Shown here piece by piece: positions 1 to 8,967 of a stretch of 25,202 bases of DNA (position 1 is the stretch's first letter; every line of letters begins with the position of its first letter). The position numbers and the translations under genes are program-made. Origin of the DNA: DATAQC01 sp039649175 (lineage in GTDB: Bacteria > Actinomycetota > Acidimicrobiia > Acidimicrobiales > AC-14); contig JBBWZS010000064.1 of assembly GCA_039649175.1 (NCBI GenBank), forward strand, positions 1 to 25,202, read 5' to 3'. The notes under the pieces were generated by a model, which searched no databases, was not told the DNA's origin, and worked only from the letters and a program-made list of their open reading frames with translations.

Positions 1-1106
1 CGGCCGATGTAGCGGTTCTTCACCAGCCCGTGGCCGAAGGGGATGCCGCTGCGCCGGGCGTAGCCCTCGGCCGCGGGGATGCCCGACTCGGGCACGGGCA
101 TGACCATGGCCTCGGTTTCGGCCTCCGGCGCGCCTGCACGCGGTGCCGGCGGGGGAGGCAGCGGGGACTGGTCGGCCAGCAGCTCGCCCATGCGCTGGCG
201 GGCGCTGTGCACGGTCTGGCCGTAGAGCAGGCTGTCGGGCCGGGCGAAGTACACGAACTCGAACAGGCAGAGCTTGGGGTTGATGCGTTCGGGGGGGAAG
301 GGATGGATCGACCGCGTGCCGGTGGTGTCGATCACCACCATCTCCCCGGGCTCGAGCTCGCGCACGAAGTGGGCACCCACGATGTCGAGGGCCGGTGTCT
401 CCGAGGCCAGCACCCAGCCGCTGTCGAGGCGCCCGAGGCAGAGGGGACGGAACCCGTTGGGGTCACGGACCCCGACCACGTGGGCCTCGTCCATGAGCAC
501 GAACGAGAAGGCCCCCTTGAGGTTGGGCAGCACGGTCATGAGGGCCCGCTCCAGGTCTCGGCCGTCGCTGCGGGCCCCGGGCCCGGCGGCGACGATGGCC
601 TCCTGGATCAGCTCGGCCACCACCTCGCTGTCGCTCTGCAGCGTGCCCGGCAGCACCCCGAGGCCCTCGGCCAGCTCGACGGTGTTGGTGAGGTTGCCGT
701 TGTGGCCCAGGGCGAACTCGGCGTCGCCCACGCCGCGGTAGATGGGCTGGGCGTTCTTCCAGACGCTGGCCCCGGTGGTGGAGTAGCGGGTGTGGCCGAT
801 GGCCAGATGTCCGGTGAGGGGCGCCAGGTTGCGCTCGTTGAACACGTTGGTGACCAGGCCCATGTCCTTGACCACGGTGATGCTGTCGCCGTCACTGACG
901 GCCATCCCCGCCGCCTCCTGGCCCCGGTGCTGCACGGCGTACAGCCCCCGGTAGGTGAGATGGGCGACCGACTGCCCCGGGGCGTAGACACCGAAGACAC
1001 CGCACGCCTCGCCGGCCCGATCGTCGACCACCCCCCCGTCGACTACCACGTCGTCGGCCACCGCCGAGGCGGGCGACTCCGATCCCAGCGGCTTCACGTG
1101 GCCCAT
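1..1106 (-). CDS. purF: Amidophosphoribosyltransferase PurF, 3' end cut by window edge
   Basis: First committed step of de novo purine synthesis: PRPP plus glutamine gives phosphoribosylamine. The frame is open from an ATG at 1106 to the left edge, about 368 codons; roughly the last quarter of the protein lies outside. Residues 1-34 are a likely propeptide, followed by Cys35 in EACGVFGVYAPG, which would be the N-terminal nucleophile of the class II glutamine amidotransferase domain after cleavage. HTRYSTTG and GHNGNLTN are glutaminase motifs. CLFEFVYFARPDS has Cys280, which matches the first 4Fe-4S ligand of the Bacillus-type enzyme. The PRPP-binding segment VMPVPESGIPAAEGYA lies close to the edge. 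It starts 26 bases after the purL stop, so the two are probably co-transcribed. The family is certain; whether the remaining cluster cysteines are present cannot be seen here. Confidence 0.96.
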   Translation of the reverse strand, partial: MGHVKPLGSESPASAVADDVVVDGGVVDDRAGEACGVFGVYAPGQSVAHLTYRGLYAVQHRGQEAAGMAVSDGDSITVVKDMGLVTNVFNERNLAPLTGHLAIGHTRYSTTGASVWKNAQPIYRGVGDAEFALGHNGNLTNTVELAEGLGVLPGTLQSDSEVVAELIQEAIVAAGPGARSDGRDLERALMTVLPNLKGAFSFVLMDEAHVVGVRDPNGFRPLCLGRLDSGWVLASETPALDIVGAHFVRELEPGEMVVIDTTGTRSIHPFPPERINPKLCLFEFVYFARPDSLLYGQTVHSARQRMGELLADQSPLPPPPAPRAGAPEAETEAMVMPVPESGIPAAEGYARRSGIPFGHGLVKNRYIG

Positions 1107-1132
1107 CTTCTCACGGCGCTCCACGGAGGGGG

Positions 1133-3397
1133 TCAGTCCCCCATCGCCGTGGGAAGCCTGGCGCGCCACCCGGCCACCGTGTCGGCCAGGGCCAGGTCGA
1201 CGAGGCCGTCGACGACGAGACGGTCGCCACCGGCGGTGCCGAGCCGGGTGAGCGCCACCCCCGCCCGGTCCGCCCGCTGGGCCACCTCGGCGGCCTGGCC
1301 GGCGGCGACGCAGGCCACCACGCGCGACGGGCCCTCGGCGAACAACCCGGCATGGCCGGCGACCCCGCCGATGTGGAACCCCACGCCCGAGCGCACCGCC
1401 ATCTCGGCCACGGCCAGCCCCAGGCCGCCGTCGGCCACGTCGTGGACACCGGCCAGCAGCCCGTCGGCCACCAGCTCGCGCACCAGGGCACACACCGCCA
1501 GGTGAGCGGCGACGTCGAGGCACGGGAGGACACCGCCGGTGTGGCCGTGAGCCTCGAACGCCCACCGGGACCCGGCCAGGTCGACCACCGGGCCACCGCC
1601 GGGCGGGCTCAACAGCACGACGCCGGTCCCCTCGACCAGGCCCACGCCGGGCGGGCGGCGGTCGAGGTGGTCGACGAGCCCGAGCAGGCCGATCACGGGG
1701 GTGGGCTCGATGTCGCCGCCCGCCGAGGCGTTGTACAGGCTCACGTTGCCGCCGACCACCGGCACCCCGAGCGCCAGGCAGGCCTCGCTCATGCCGTCGA
1801 TGGCCTCGGACAGCTGCCACATGACCTCGGCGTGCTCGGGGTTGCCGAAGTTGAGGCAGTTCACCACGGCCAGGGGACGGGCTCCCACGCAGGCCTGGTT
1901 GAGCACCGCCTCGGCCACCACCAACGACGTGCCCGCCCGGGGGTCGAGGCCGCACCAGCGGCTGTTGCTGTCGGTGGTGACGGCCAGGGCCTTGCCCCTG
2001 CCGGCGATGCCGGGAGCCTTGAGGTGCAACACGGCGGCGTCGCCGCCGGGACCCTCGACGGTGTTGAGGAACAACTGGTGGTCGTACTGCGACGACACCC
2101 AGGTGGTGTCGACGAGCATGGCCGCCAGGGCGGGGCCGCAGTCGGCCGGCGCCGGCAGGCGGGAGGGGTCATCGGCCCGGCGGGCGGCCAGACCGGCGGG
2201 CGGGTGCAGGGGGCGGGCGTAGAGCGGGCCGTCGTCGTGGAGGGAGGCGGCGGGGACGTCGGCCAGCACCCGGCCCCCGGGGCGGTCGAGGATGCGCAGG
2301 CGCCGCCCCTCGGTGACCGTCCCCACCACGTTGGCCTGCACCTCCCACCGCCGGCACAGGCCGAGCACGGCGTCGAGGTCGTCGGGGGCGACGATGGCCA
2401 GCATGCGCTCCTGGGACTCGCTGGTCATGATCTCGGGCGGTGTCATCGCCGTCATGCGCAGCGGCACAGCCGACAGGTCGACGTCCATCCCCACACCGCC
2501 GCGCGACGCCGTCTCGCTGGTGGCGCAGGTGAGGCCGGCGCCACCGAGGTCCTGGATGCCGGCGACCAGGCCGGCGTCGTAGAGGGCCAGGCAGGCCTCG
2601 ATCAGGCGCTTCTCCTCGAAGGGGTCGCCCACCTGCACGCTCGGTCGCTTGACCTCGTCGCCGGTGTCGAACGCCGCTGAGGCCAGCACGCTCACCCCGC
2701 CGATGCCGTCACGCCCGGTGGACGAGCCCAGGAGCACGGCCAGGTTGCCCACCCCCGACGCCTGGGCCAGCACCAGGTGGTCGTGGGCCATGACCCCCAC
2801 GCACATCACGTTGACCAGCGGGTTGCCGGCGAAGCAGGGATGGAAGCCCAGCTCCCCGCCCACGGTGGGAACGCCCACCGAGTTGCCGTAGCCGGAGATG
2901 CCGCTGACCACCCCCTCGAGGACCCACCGGCTGCGGGCGTCGTCGAGCGGGCCCATGTGCAGCGAGTCGAGGAGGGCCACCGGCCGGGCCCCCATGGTGA
3001 AGATGTCGCGCAGGATGCCGCCCGCACCGGTGGCCGCGCCCTGGTAGGGCTCGATGGCCGAGGGGTGGTTGTGGCTCTCGATGCGCACGGCCACGGCCAG
3101 GCCGTCACCCACGTCGACCACCCCGGCGTTCTCGCCCGGGCCCACCAGCACCCACGGGGCCTCGGTGGGCAGCCGGCCCAGGTGGGCACGGGACGACTTG
3201 TAGGAGCAGTGCTCCGACCACATCACCGCGTACATGGCCAGTTCCAGGCCGTTGGGCGGGCGACCGAGGATGCGCTCGACCGAGGCCGCTTCGTCGTCGG
3301 TCAGCCCGAGGGCGCGGTGGACATCGGGACCGAGAGGGGCGTCTGGCCCGCTGTCCTCGGCGACCGGGGACACGGGTGCGGGTCCGGCAGGCGGCAC
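1133..3397 (-). CDS. purL: Phosphoribosylformylglycinamidine synthase subunit PurL (small form)
   Basis: Catalytic subunit of FGAM synthase: FGAR, ATP and ammonia from PurQ give FGAM. At 754 residues it is the short PurL that needs separate PurQ and PurS, both encoded just upstream. Visible motifs are MWSEHCSYKSSR near residue 60 with the conserved His, VRIESHNHPSAIEPYQGA, GGILRDIFTMGARP and the second-half motif VVGGNVSLYN. The chosen start is GTG at 3397, the only reasonable in-frame start before the conserved core; a GGTGGG stretch a few bases upstream is a weak ribosome site. The first 25 or so residues are Pro/Ala-rich and variable. It is separated from purQ by an opposite-strand gene, so it probably has its own promoter in the AT-richer stretch near 3480-3530. 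purF follows 26 bases later. Confidence 0.97.
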   Translation of the reverse strand: MPPAGPAPVSPVAEDSGPDAPLGPDVHRALGLTDDEAASVERILGRPPNGLELAMYAVMWSEHCSYKSSRAHLGRLPTEAPWVLVGPGENAGVVDVGDGLAVAVRIESHNHPSAIEPYQGAATGAGGILRDIFTMGARPVALLDSLHMGPLDDARSRWVLEGVVSGISGYGNSVGVPTVGGELGFHPCFAGNPLVNVMCVGVMAHDHLVLAQASGVGNLAVLLGSSTGRDGIGGVSVLASAAFDTGDEVKRPSVQVGDPFEEKRLIEACLALYDAGLVAGIQDLGGAGLTCATSETASRGGVGMDVDLSAVPLRMTAMTPPEIMTSESQERMLAIVAPDDLDAVLGLCRRWEVQANVVGTVTEGRRLRILDRPGGRVLADVPAASLHDDGPLYARPLHPPAGLAARRADDPSRLPAPADCGPALAAMLVDTTWVSSQYDHQLFLNTVEGPGGDAAVLHLKAPGIAGRGKALAVTTDSNSRWCGLDPRAGTSLVVAEAVLNQACVGARPLAVVNCLNFGNPEHAEVMWQLSEAIDGMSEACLALGVPVVGGNVSLYNASAGGDIEPTPVIGLLGLVDHLDRRPPGVGLVEGTGVVLLSPPGGGPVVDLAGSRWAFEAHGHTGGVLPCLDVAAHLAVCALVRELVADGLLAGVHDVADGGLGLAVAEMAVRSGVGFHIGGVAGHAGLFAEGPSRVVACVAAGQAAEVAQRADRAGVALTRLGTAGGDRLVVDGLVDLALADTVAGWRARLPTAMGD

Positions 3398-3409
3398 CGG
3401 CCCACCGTA

Positions 3410-3430
3410 CCGGAAGGCCCCCCCTTCCGG
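3410..3430. repeat. Perfect inverted repeat in the purL leader
   Basis: The arms ccggaagg (3410-3417) and ccttccgg (3423-3430) are perfect complements around a five-C loop. On the purL transcript this 8-bp GC-rich hairpin would end 12 bases before the GTG start, beside the presumed ribosome site. It could modulate purL translation or be an operator. There is no following U-run, so an intrinsic terminator is unlikely. The structure is read directly; its function is inferred. Confidence 0.5.
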
Positions 3431-3492
3431 GACCGATCCTTCCCGAGATCCGGCCGACCGCTATGGGAAGAGGCGATGTCGGACCGGGTGAT

Positions 3493-3527
3493 TTGAAATC
3501 TTTGGTCAGTGGTTGCACAATTGGGAA
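3493..3527 (+). promoter_or_regulatory. Candidate sigma-70-type promoter for a leaderless transcript
   Basis: TTGAAA (3493-3498), a 17-base spacer and CACAAT (3516-3521) are followed by six bases and then the ATG at 3528. This places the expected transcription start on or next to the A of the start codon, which would give a leaderless mRNA as is common in actinobacteria. No convincing Shine-Dalgarno sequence precedes the gene. The stretch 3484-3530 is clearly AT-richer than its surroundings. On the minus strand it also holds TTGTGC and TCAAAT separated by 18 bases, a possible purL promoter. Confidence 0.5.
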
Positions 3528-3947
3528 ATGCCCGCCAAGACGAAGCGATCCAGAACCCCCATGTCAGACAGCCACAAGGCCGCATTGGCCGAGGGCAGAG
3601 AACAGGGAAGGGCCGTTCGCCGCTACCTCGAAGCGTTGGAACTGCACCGCCCAAAGCGGGGACGCAAGCGCACCCCGGAGTCGGTCGAGAAGCGTCTGGC
3701 GGCGATCGAGGAGGCCCTGCCCACGGCTGACCCGTTGAGCCGCGTGCAACTCGTGCAGGAACGTATGGATCTCAGCGCCAGCCTGGCCGCCAACGACAAT
3801 GCCATCGACATGTCGTCCCTCGAGGAAGGTTTCGTGGCCGCCGCCGGCCCCTACGGCCTCCGGAAGGGCATCACCTACGCAGCGTGGCGCGAAGCGGGCG
3901 TCGACGCCGGCCTCCTTCGCCGGGCCGGCATCCGCCGCGGCGAGTAA
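3528..3947 (+). CDS. Conserved actinobacterial protein of unknown function
   Basis: Encodes 139 residues from the ATG at 3528; an upstream in-frame TTG at 3513 is less likely because the promoter elements would overlap it. The protein is soluble and charged. It has a basic N-terminal segment (residues 1-10), a Lys/Arg-rich motif KRGRKRTPES near residue 46, a helical and likely coiled stretch (RLAAIEEALP through LVQERMDLSASLAA) and a C-terminal motif GITYAAWREAGVDAGLLRRAG. I recall similar uncharacterised proteins in actinobacteria with the same SDxHKAALAEGR start and YAAWRExGV end, but no function is known to me. It lies opposite to the purine genes, 16 bases from the convergent purQ end. Codons such as AGA, AGG, CGA, TCA and repeated GAA and TTG are unusual next to the purine genes. 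Nucleic-acid binding is possible but unproven. Confidence 0.85.
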   Translation: MPAKTKRSRTPMSDSHKAALAEGREQGRAVRRYLEALELHRPKRGRKRTPESVEKRLAAIEEALPTADPLSRVQLVQERMDLSASLAANDNAIDMSSLEEGFVAAAGPYGLRKGITYAAWREAGVDAGLLRRAGIRRGE

Positions 3948-3962
3948 CGCCCGGCACCAGGT

Positions 3963-4667
3963 TCAGCCGGTGGGCCCGGGGCCTCCGGAGCTCGTGGCCA
4001 CCGGCATCCCGGCACCTGCGAGCAGTGACAAGACGAGGGGCCGCCCGTCGCGGGAGTGGCCCAAGGCATCGACGGCCCGCTCGGGGTGAGGCATGAGGCC
4101 CACCACGTTGCGGGCGGGCGAGCACACCGCGGCGATGTCGTCAGTCGAGCCGTTGGGGTTGTCGAGATAGCGCAAGACGACGCGGTCTTCGGCGCGCAAT
4201 TCCGCCAAGGTGGCCGAGTCGCAGGTGTAATTGCCCTCGAAGTGGTTGATCGGTAGCTGAAGTACGTCGCCGGGAGCCGTCGTGTTCGTCAACGGCGATT
4301 GAATTGTCTCCACCCGTACGGCGACGGTGGAGCAGAGGAACCGCAGGCCCCGGTTCTTCTGCAGCGCCCCGGGCAGGTGCCCGGCTTCGGTGAGGATCTG
4401 GAACCCGTTGCAAATCCCCACTACGGGCCCGCCGGAGGCGATGAACCGGGACAAATCAGCCATGATGGGGCTGAAGCGGGCAATTGCTCCGGGGCGCAGG
4501 TAATCACCGTGGGCGAACCCACCCGGCAGCACGACGGCGTCGACCGGGCCCAGGCGATTGTCACCGTGCCAGACGAGGCGGCCCTCGCCACCGAGGGCGG
4601 TCACCGCCTCGACCACGTCGTGCTCGCAGTTCGAGCCGGGGAACACCACCACGCCCACGGTGATCAT
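3963..4667 (-). CDS. purQ: FGAM synthase glutaminase subunit PurQ
   Basis: Class I glutamine amidotransferase that releases ammonia for PurL. The product has 234 residues, normal for the family. The nucleophile is Cys86 in GICNGFQILTEAG, and His194 and Glu196 in LMPHPERAV complete the triad; VFPGSNCEHD is the family N-terminus. I chose the ATG at 4667 rather than upstream starts because it gives the conserved MITVGVVVFPGSN beginning and overlaps the purS stop as ATGA, which indicates translational coupling. It is the last gene of the purA-to-purQ run and converges on the small plus-strand gene. Its middle and 3' part use ATT, GTA, TTG, CTA, ACA and CAA codons that are rare in the neighbouring genes. 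Confidence 0.97.
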   Translation of the reverse strand: MITVGVVVFPGSNCEHDVVEAVTALGGEGRLVWHGDNRLGPVDAVVLPGGFAHGDYLRPGAIARFSPIMADLSRFIASGGPVVGICNGFQILTEAGHLPGALQKNRGLRFLCSTVAVRVETIQSPLTNTTAPGDVLQLPINHFEGNYTCDSATLAELRAEDRVVLRYLDNPNGSTDDIAAVCSPARNVVGLMPHPERAVDALGHSRDGRPLVLSLLAGAGMPVATSSGGPGPTG

Positions 4668-4912
4668 GCGATGGTGACCTCGACGTCTTCGATGACCGGG
4701 TTGGTGAGGAAGCTGCGGCACAGCTCGTCGACCTGGCTGCGGGCGGTGTCGCCGTCGGCGGCGTCGATGGTGAACCGGATGGCCTTCCCGACCCGCACCC
4801 CGCTCACGCCGCCGAAGCCGAGGGTGGGCAACGCCCGCTCGATGGTCGCGCCCTGGGGGTCGGCCACGTCGGGACGCAGGCTGACCTCGACCAGTACCTG
4901 AAAGAGGCTCAT
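4664..4912 (-). CDS. purS: FGAM synthase accessory subunit PurS
   Basis: Small 82-residue subunit that bridges PurQ and PurL and helps channel ammonia. The sequence fits PurS: a strand-forming N-terminus (FQVLVEVSLRPDVADPQG), the GATIERALPTLGF segment, VGKAIRF, and a final strand (PVIEDVEVTIA). The start is ATG at 4912, seven bases after the purC stop, and the stop overlaps the purQ start. A complete purS-purQ-purL set confirms the three-subunit synthase, not the single large PurL of enteric bacteria. Confidence 0.95.
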   Translation of the reverse strand: MSLFQVLVEVSLRPDVADPQGATIERALPTLGFGGVSGVRVGKAIRFTIDAADGDTARSQVDELCRSFLTNPVIEDVEVTIA

Positions 4913-4919
4913 CGGGCGA

Positions 4920-5848
4920 TCAATGCGTGCCCGCCCAGTCGGAGAACGGCTTTCCCGTGATCCGCTCGTAGGCGGCCACGTAGCGCTCCTGGGTCTGGCG
5001 CACCACGTCGAAGGGCAGGAACGGCGGGGGCGGCGTCTTGTCCCAGCCGCTCTCCTCCAACCAGTCGCGCAGCGGCTGCTTGTCGAACGACGGGGGCGTG
5101 GTGCCCGGCACCCAGGTCTCGGCGTCCCAGAACCGGGAGGAGTCGGGGGTGAGCACCTCGTCGCACATGGTCAGCACGCCGTCGACGAACCCCAGCTCGA
5201 ACTTGGTGTCGGCCACGATGAGGCCGCGCTGGGCGGCTGCTTCGGCCGCCCTGGTGTAGACGGCCAGCGAAACCTGCTCGGCCTGGTGGTAGACGTCGGC
5301 CCCCACCAGCTCGGCCGCCTGGGCCGGCGAGATGTTCTCGTCGTGGCCTGTCTGTGCCTTGGTCGACGGGGTGAACAGCGGTTCGGGCAGGCGGTCGGAC
5401 TGGCGCAGCCCCTCAGGCAGGGGGATGCCGCACACCGTGCCCGCCTGCGTGTACTCCTTCCACCCCGACCCGGACAGGTACCCCCGCACGATGCACTCGA
5501 TGGGCAGCATCTCGGCCCGGCGCACGAGCATCGTGCGCCCGGCCAGGTGGTCGAGGGCCGAACGCCCGGGAGCCGAACGCAGGTCGGAGCGGCCGAGGGA
5601 GGGATCGATGTCGGCCGCTCCGGGAGGGAAGTCGGCCACGTCGGTGGACACCAGGTGGCTGGCCACCAGGTCGGCCATCTGCTCCAGCCAGTAGGCGGTG
5701 ACCCCGGTGAGGACCTTGCCCTTGTCGACGATGGGCTCGAACATCACCACGTCGAAGGCGGAGATGCGGTCGGAGGCGACCATCAACAGCAGCCCGTCAC
5801 CGGCGTCGTAGACGTCGCGCACCTTGCCCGAGTGGATCTTGGTGAGAC

Positions 5849-5852
<4 letters not shown>
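4920..5852 (-). CDS. purC: SAICAR synthetase PurC
   Basis: Joins CAIR and aspartate with ATP to give SAICAR. The product has 310 residues. Both family signatures are visible: LPIECIVRGYLSGSGWKEY and LIVADTKFELGFV, together with KIHSGKVRDVYD at the N-terminus, where the glycine-rich nucleotide-binding hairpin lies, and CDEVLTPDSSRFW. The start at 5852 is ATG and overlaps the purB stop as ATGA; the open frame continues upstream but only as antisense-free read-through of purB in another frame, with no family similarity. purS follows after seven bases. Single-domain form, not fused to purE. Confidence 0.97.
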
Positions 5853-7152
<1,300 letters not shown>

Positions 7153-7156
<4 letters not shown>

Positions 7157-7668
7157 TGTGTTCCCTTTCCCGGGGCCCCATCCCCGCCTCCTTGCCCAGG
7201 TGGGGCCCCTGCCCCACCGGTCGCCGTCGTCGTCGCCTGGCGGCGGTCGTCGAGCTGGGAGGCCAGGCCGGCGTCGGTGATGGCCAGCATCTGGACCACC
7301 AGGATGGCGGCGTTGGCGGCGCCGTCGACGGCCACGGTGGCCACCGGCACGCCTCTGGGCATCTGCACGGTGGCGTACAGGGCGTCAATGCCGTTCAGGG
7401 CGCTGCCGGACAGGGGTACACCGACGACGGGCAGCGTGGTCTGGGCGGCGACCGCCCCGGCCAGGTGAGCGGCCATCCCCGCGCCACAGATGACGGCGGC
7501 ATAGCCGTCGGCGCGAGCCCTCTTGGCGAAGGCGGCCACCACATCGGGCGTGCGGTGGGCCGACATGACCCGCTCGTCGGCCTCCAGCCCGAACTCGGCC
7601 AGGGTGGCGGCGGCGGGGGCCATCTTCTGCTGGTCACTGGGCGAGCCCATGAGCACGGCGACCTTCAC
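7153..7668 (-). CDS. purE: N5-carboxyaminoimidazole ribonucleotide mutase PurE (class I)
   Basis: Moves the carboxyl group of N5-CAIR to give CAIR. The 171-residue protein has the active-site motifs MGSPSDQQKM and MSAHRTPD and the GAGMAAHLAGAVA segment. The GTG start at 7668 is fixed by a strong ribosome site (GAGGAGG a few bases upstream) and by a GTGA overlap with the purD stop; an earlier start would only add an Arg-rich stretch inside purD. After about residue 140 it carries a Gly/Ala/Thr-rich low-complexity tail of about 30 residues. Class I PurE needs PurK to supply N5-CAIR, and purK is not adjacent here, so it should lie elsewhere. Confidence 0.96.
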
Positions 7669-8894
7669 ATATCCTCCTCGTCGGCGGCGATCCTGGCGAT
7701 GTCGCTTCGATACTGCATCCCCGGCCACGTCACATGCGAGACGGCGGTGTACGCCCTGTCCCTGGCCTCGGCCAGCGATGCTCCCATGGCGGTGACCTGC
7801 AACACGCGACCCCCGGCGGTCATGAGGCTGGCATGACCGGCCTCCACCCCGGCGCAGTGCACGGTGACCCCCGCCACGGCGGCTGCCGCCTCCATGCCGG
7901 CGATGGCGTCGCCGGTGCGGGGAGCGGCCGGGTACCCCTCGGCGGCCAGCACCACGGTGACGGCGGCGTCGGGCACGAAGGCGGGCTCGGTCACCAGGCA
8001 GCCGCTGGCCGCCTCGGCCAGGAAGGCGGCCAGGTCACCGGCGAAGCGGGGCAGCACCACCTGGGCCTCGGGGTCGCCGAAGCGCACGTTGAACTCGAGC
8101 ACCTTGGGGCCGTCGGCGGTGAGGATCACCCCGGCGTAGAGCACCCCCCGGTAGTCGATGCCCCGCTTGCGCAAGGCGGCCAGGGTGGGCTCGACGGCGC
8201 CGTCGACCACCACCTCGACGAGGTCGGGGCCGGCGAGCGGCACCGGTGAAAAGGCACCCATGCCGCCGGTGTTGGGCCCCGAATCGCCGTCGCCCAGGCG
8301 CTTGAAGTCCTGAGCGGGAGCGAGAGGGACGACGCGCGTGCCGTCGCACACGCACAGCACCGACAGCTCGGGCCCGGTCAGGCCCTCCTCGATCACCACC
8401 CGGCGCCCGGCGGCGCCGAAGGAGCGCCCGCCCAGCTTGGCGGCCACGTCGTCGGCCGCCTCCGCCTGCGACTCCGTCACCAGCACGCCCTTGCCCGCCG
8501 CCAACCCGTCGGTCTTCACCACGTAGGGCGGCCCCAGCGTGCGCAGATGGGCCAGGGCGGGCTCGACCTCGGTGAAGCTGGCGTGGCCTGCGGTGGGCAC
8601 CCCGGCGTCGCCCAGCACCTCTTTCATCCACGCCTTCGACCCCTCCAGGCGGGCGCCGTCGGCTCCGGGGCCGAACACCAGGGCCCCGCCCGCCCGCAGC
8701 CGGTCGGCCAGGCCGTCGACGAGGGGCACCTCGGGGCCGATCACGAACAGGTCGGCCGCCACCTCCTCGGGCGGCGCCGCCACCGAACCGGGGATGCCGG
8801 CGTTGCCCGGCGTGACCACCACCTCGGCGGTGGCGGCCAGGGCGTTGCGCAGGGCGTGCTCCCGTCCCCCCCCGCCGACGACGCAGACCTTCAC
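7665..8894 (-). CDS. purD: Phosphoribosylamine-glycine ligase PurD (GAR synthetase)
   Basis: ATP-grasp enzyme that joins phosphoribosylamine and glycine. It has 409 residues, close to the family norm. Visible are the N-terminal VCVVGGGGREHALRNAL, the ATP-grasp segment VVKTDGLAAGKGVLV, GPNTGGMGAFSPVP and the metal-binding FNVRFGDPEAQ. The start is GTG at 8894, just before the conserved glycine-rich strand; an ATG three codons earlier is out of frame. The ribosome site (a GGGGCG stretch) is weak. It follows purA after 73 bases that contain a hairpin, so it may be separately controlled. It overlaps purE by four bases. Confidence 0.96.
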   Translation of the reverse strand: MKVCVVGGGGREHALRNALAATAEVVVTPGNAGIPGSVAAPPEEVAADLFVIGPEVPLVDGLADRLRAGGALVFGPGADGARLEGSKAWMKEVLGDAGVPTAGHASFTEVEPALAHLRTLGPPYVVKTDGLAAGKGVLVTESQAEAADDVAAKLGGRSFGAAGRRVVIEEGLTGPELSVLCVCDGTRVVPLAPAQDFKRLGDGDSGPNTGGMGAFSPVPLAGPDLVEVVVDGAVEPTLAALRKRGIDYRGVLYAGVILTADGPKVLEFNVRFGDPEAQVVLPRFAGDLAAFLAEAASGCLVTEPAFVPDAAVTVVLAAEGYPAAPRTGDAIAGMEAAAAVAGVTVHCAGVEAGHASLMTAGGRVLQVTAMGASLAEARDRAYTAVSHVTWPGMQYRSDIARIAADEEDM

Positions 8895-8921
8895 CGCCCC
8901 ATCCGGCTTCTCGTACGCGCA

Positions 8922-8942
8922 ACGCGCCGTTGACCGGCGCGT
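8922..8942. terminator. Perfect hairpin between purA and purD
   Basis: The arms acgcgccg (8922-8929) and cggcgcgt (8935-8942) are exact complements around a five-base loop, in the 73-base gap between the purA stop and the purD start. The position suits a partial terminator or a processing site that separates the two genes. No U-run follows on the minus strand, so intrinsic termination is doubtful; an operator is another option. Confidence 0.35.
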
Positions 8943-8967
8943 CTCGCGTCCGAGAACGCATGGGACC

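Noticed and set aside
30..1505. Plus-strand frame opposite purF and purL
   Set aside because: The minus-strand frame encodes clear PurF and PurL; the antisense translation is His/Gly-rich shadow sequence.
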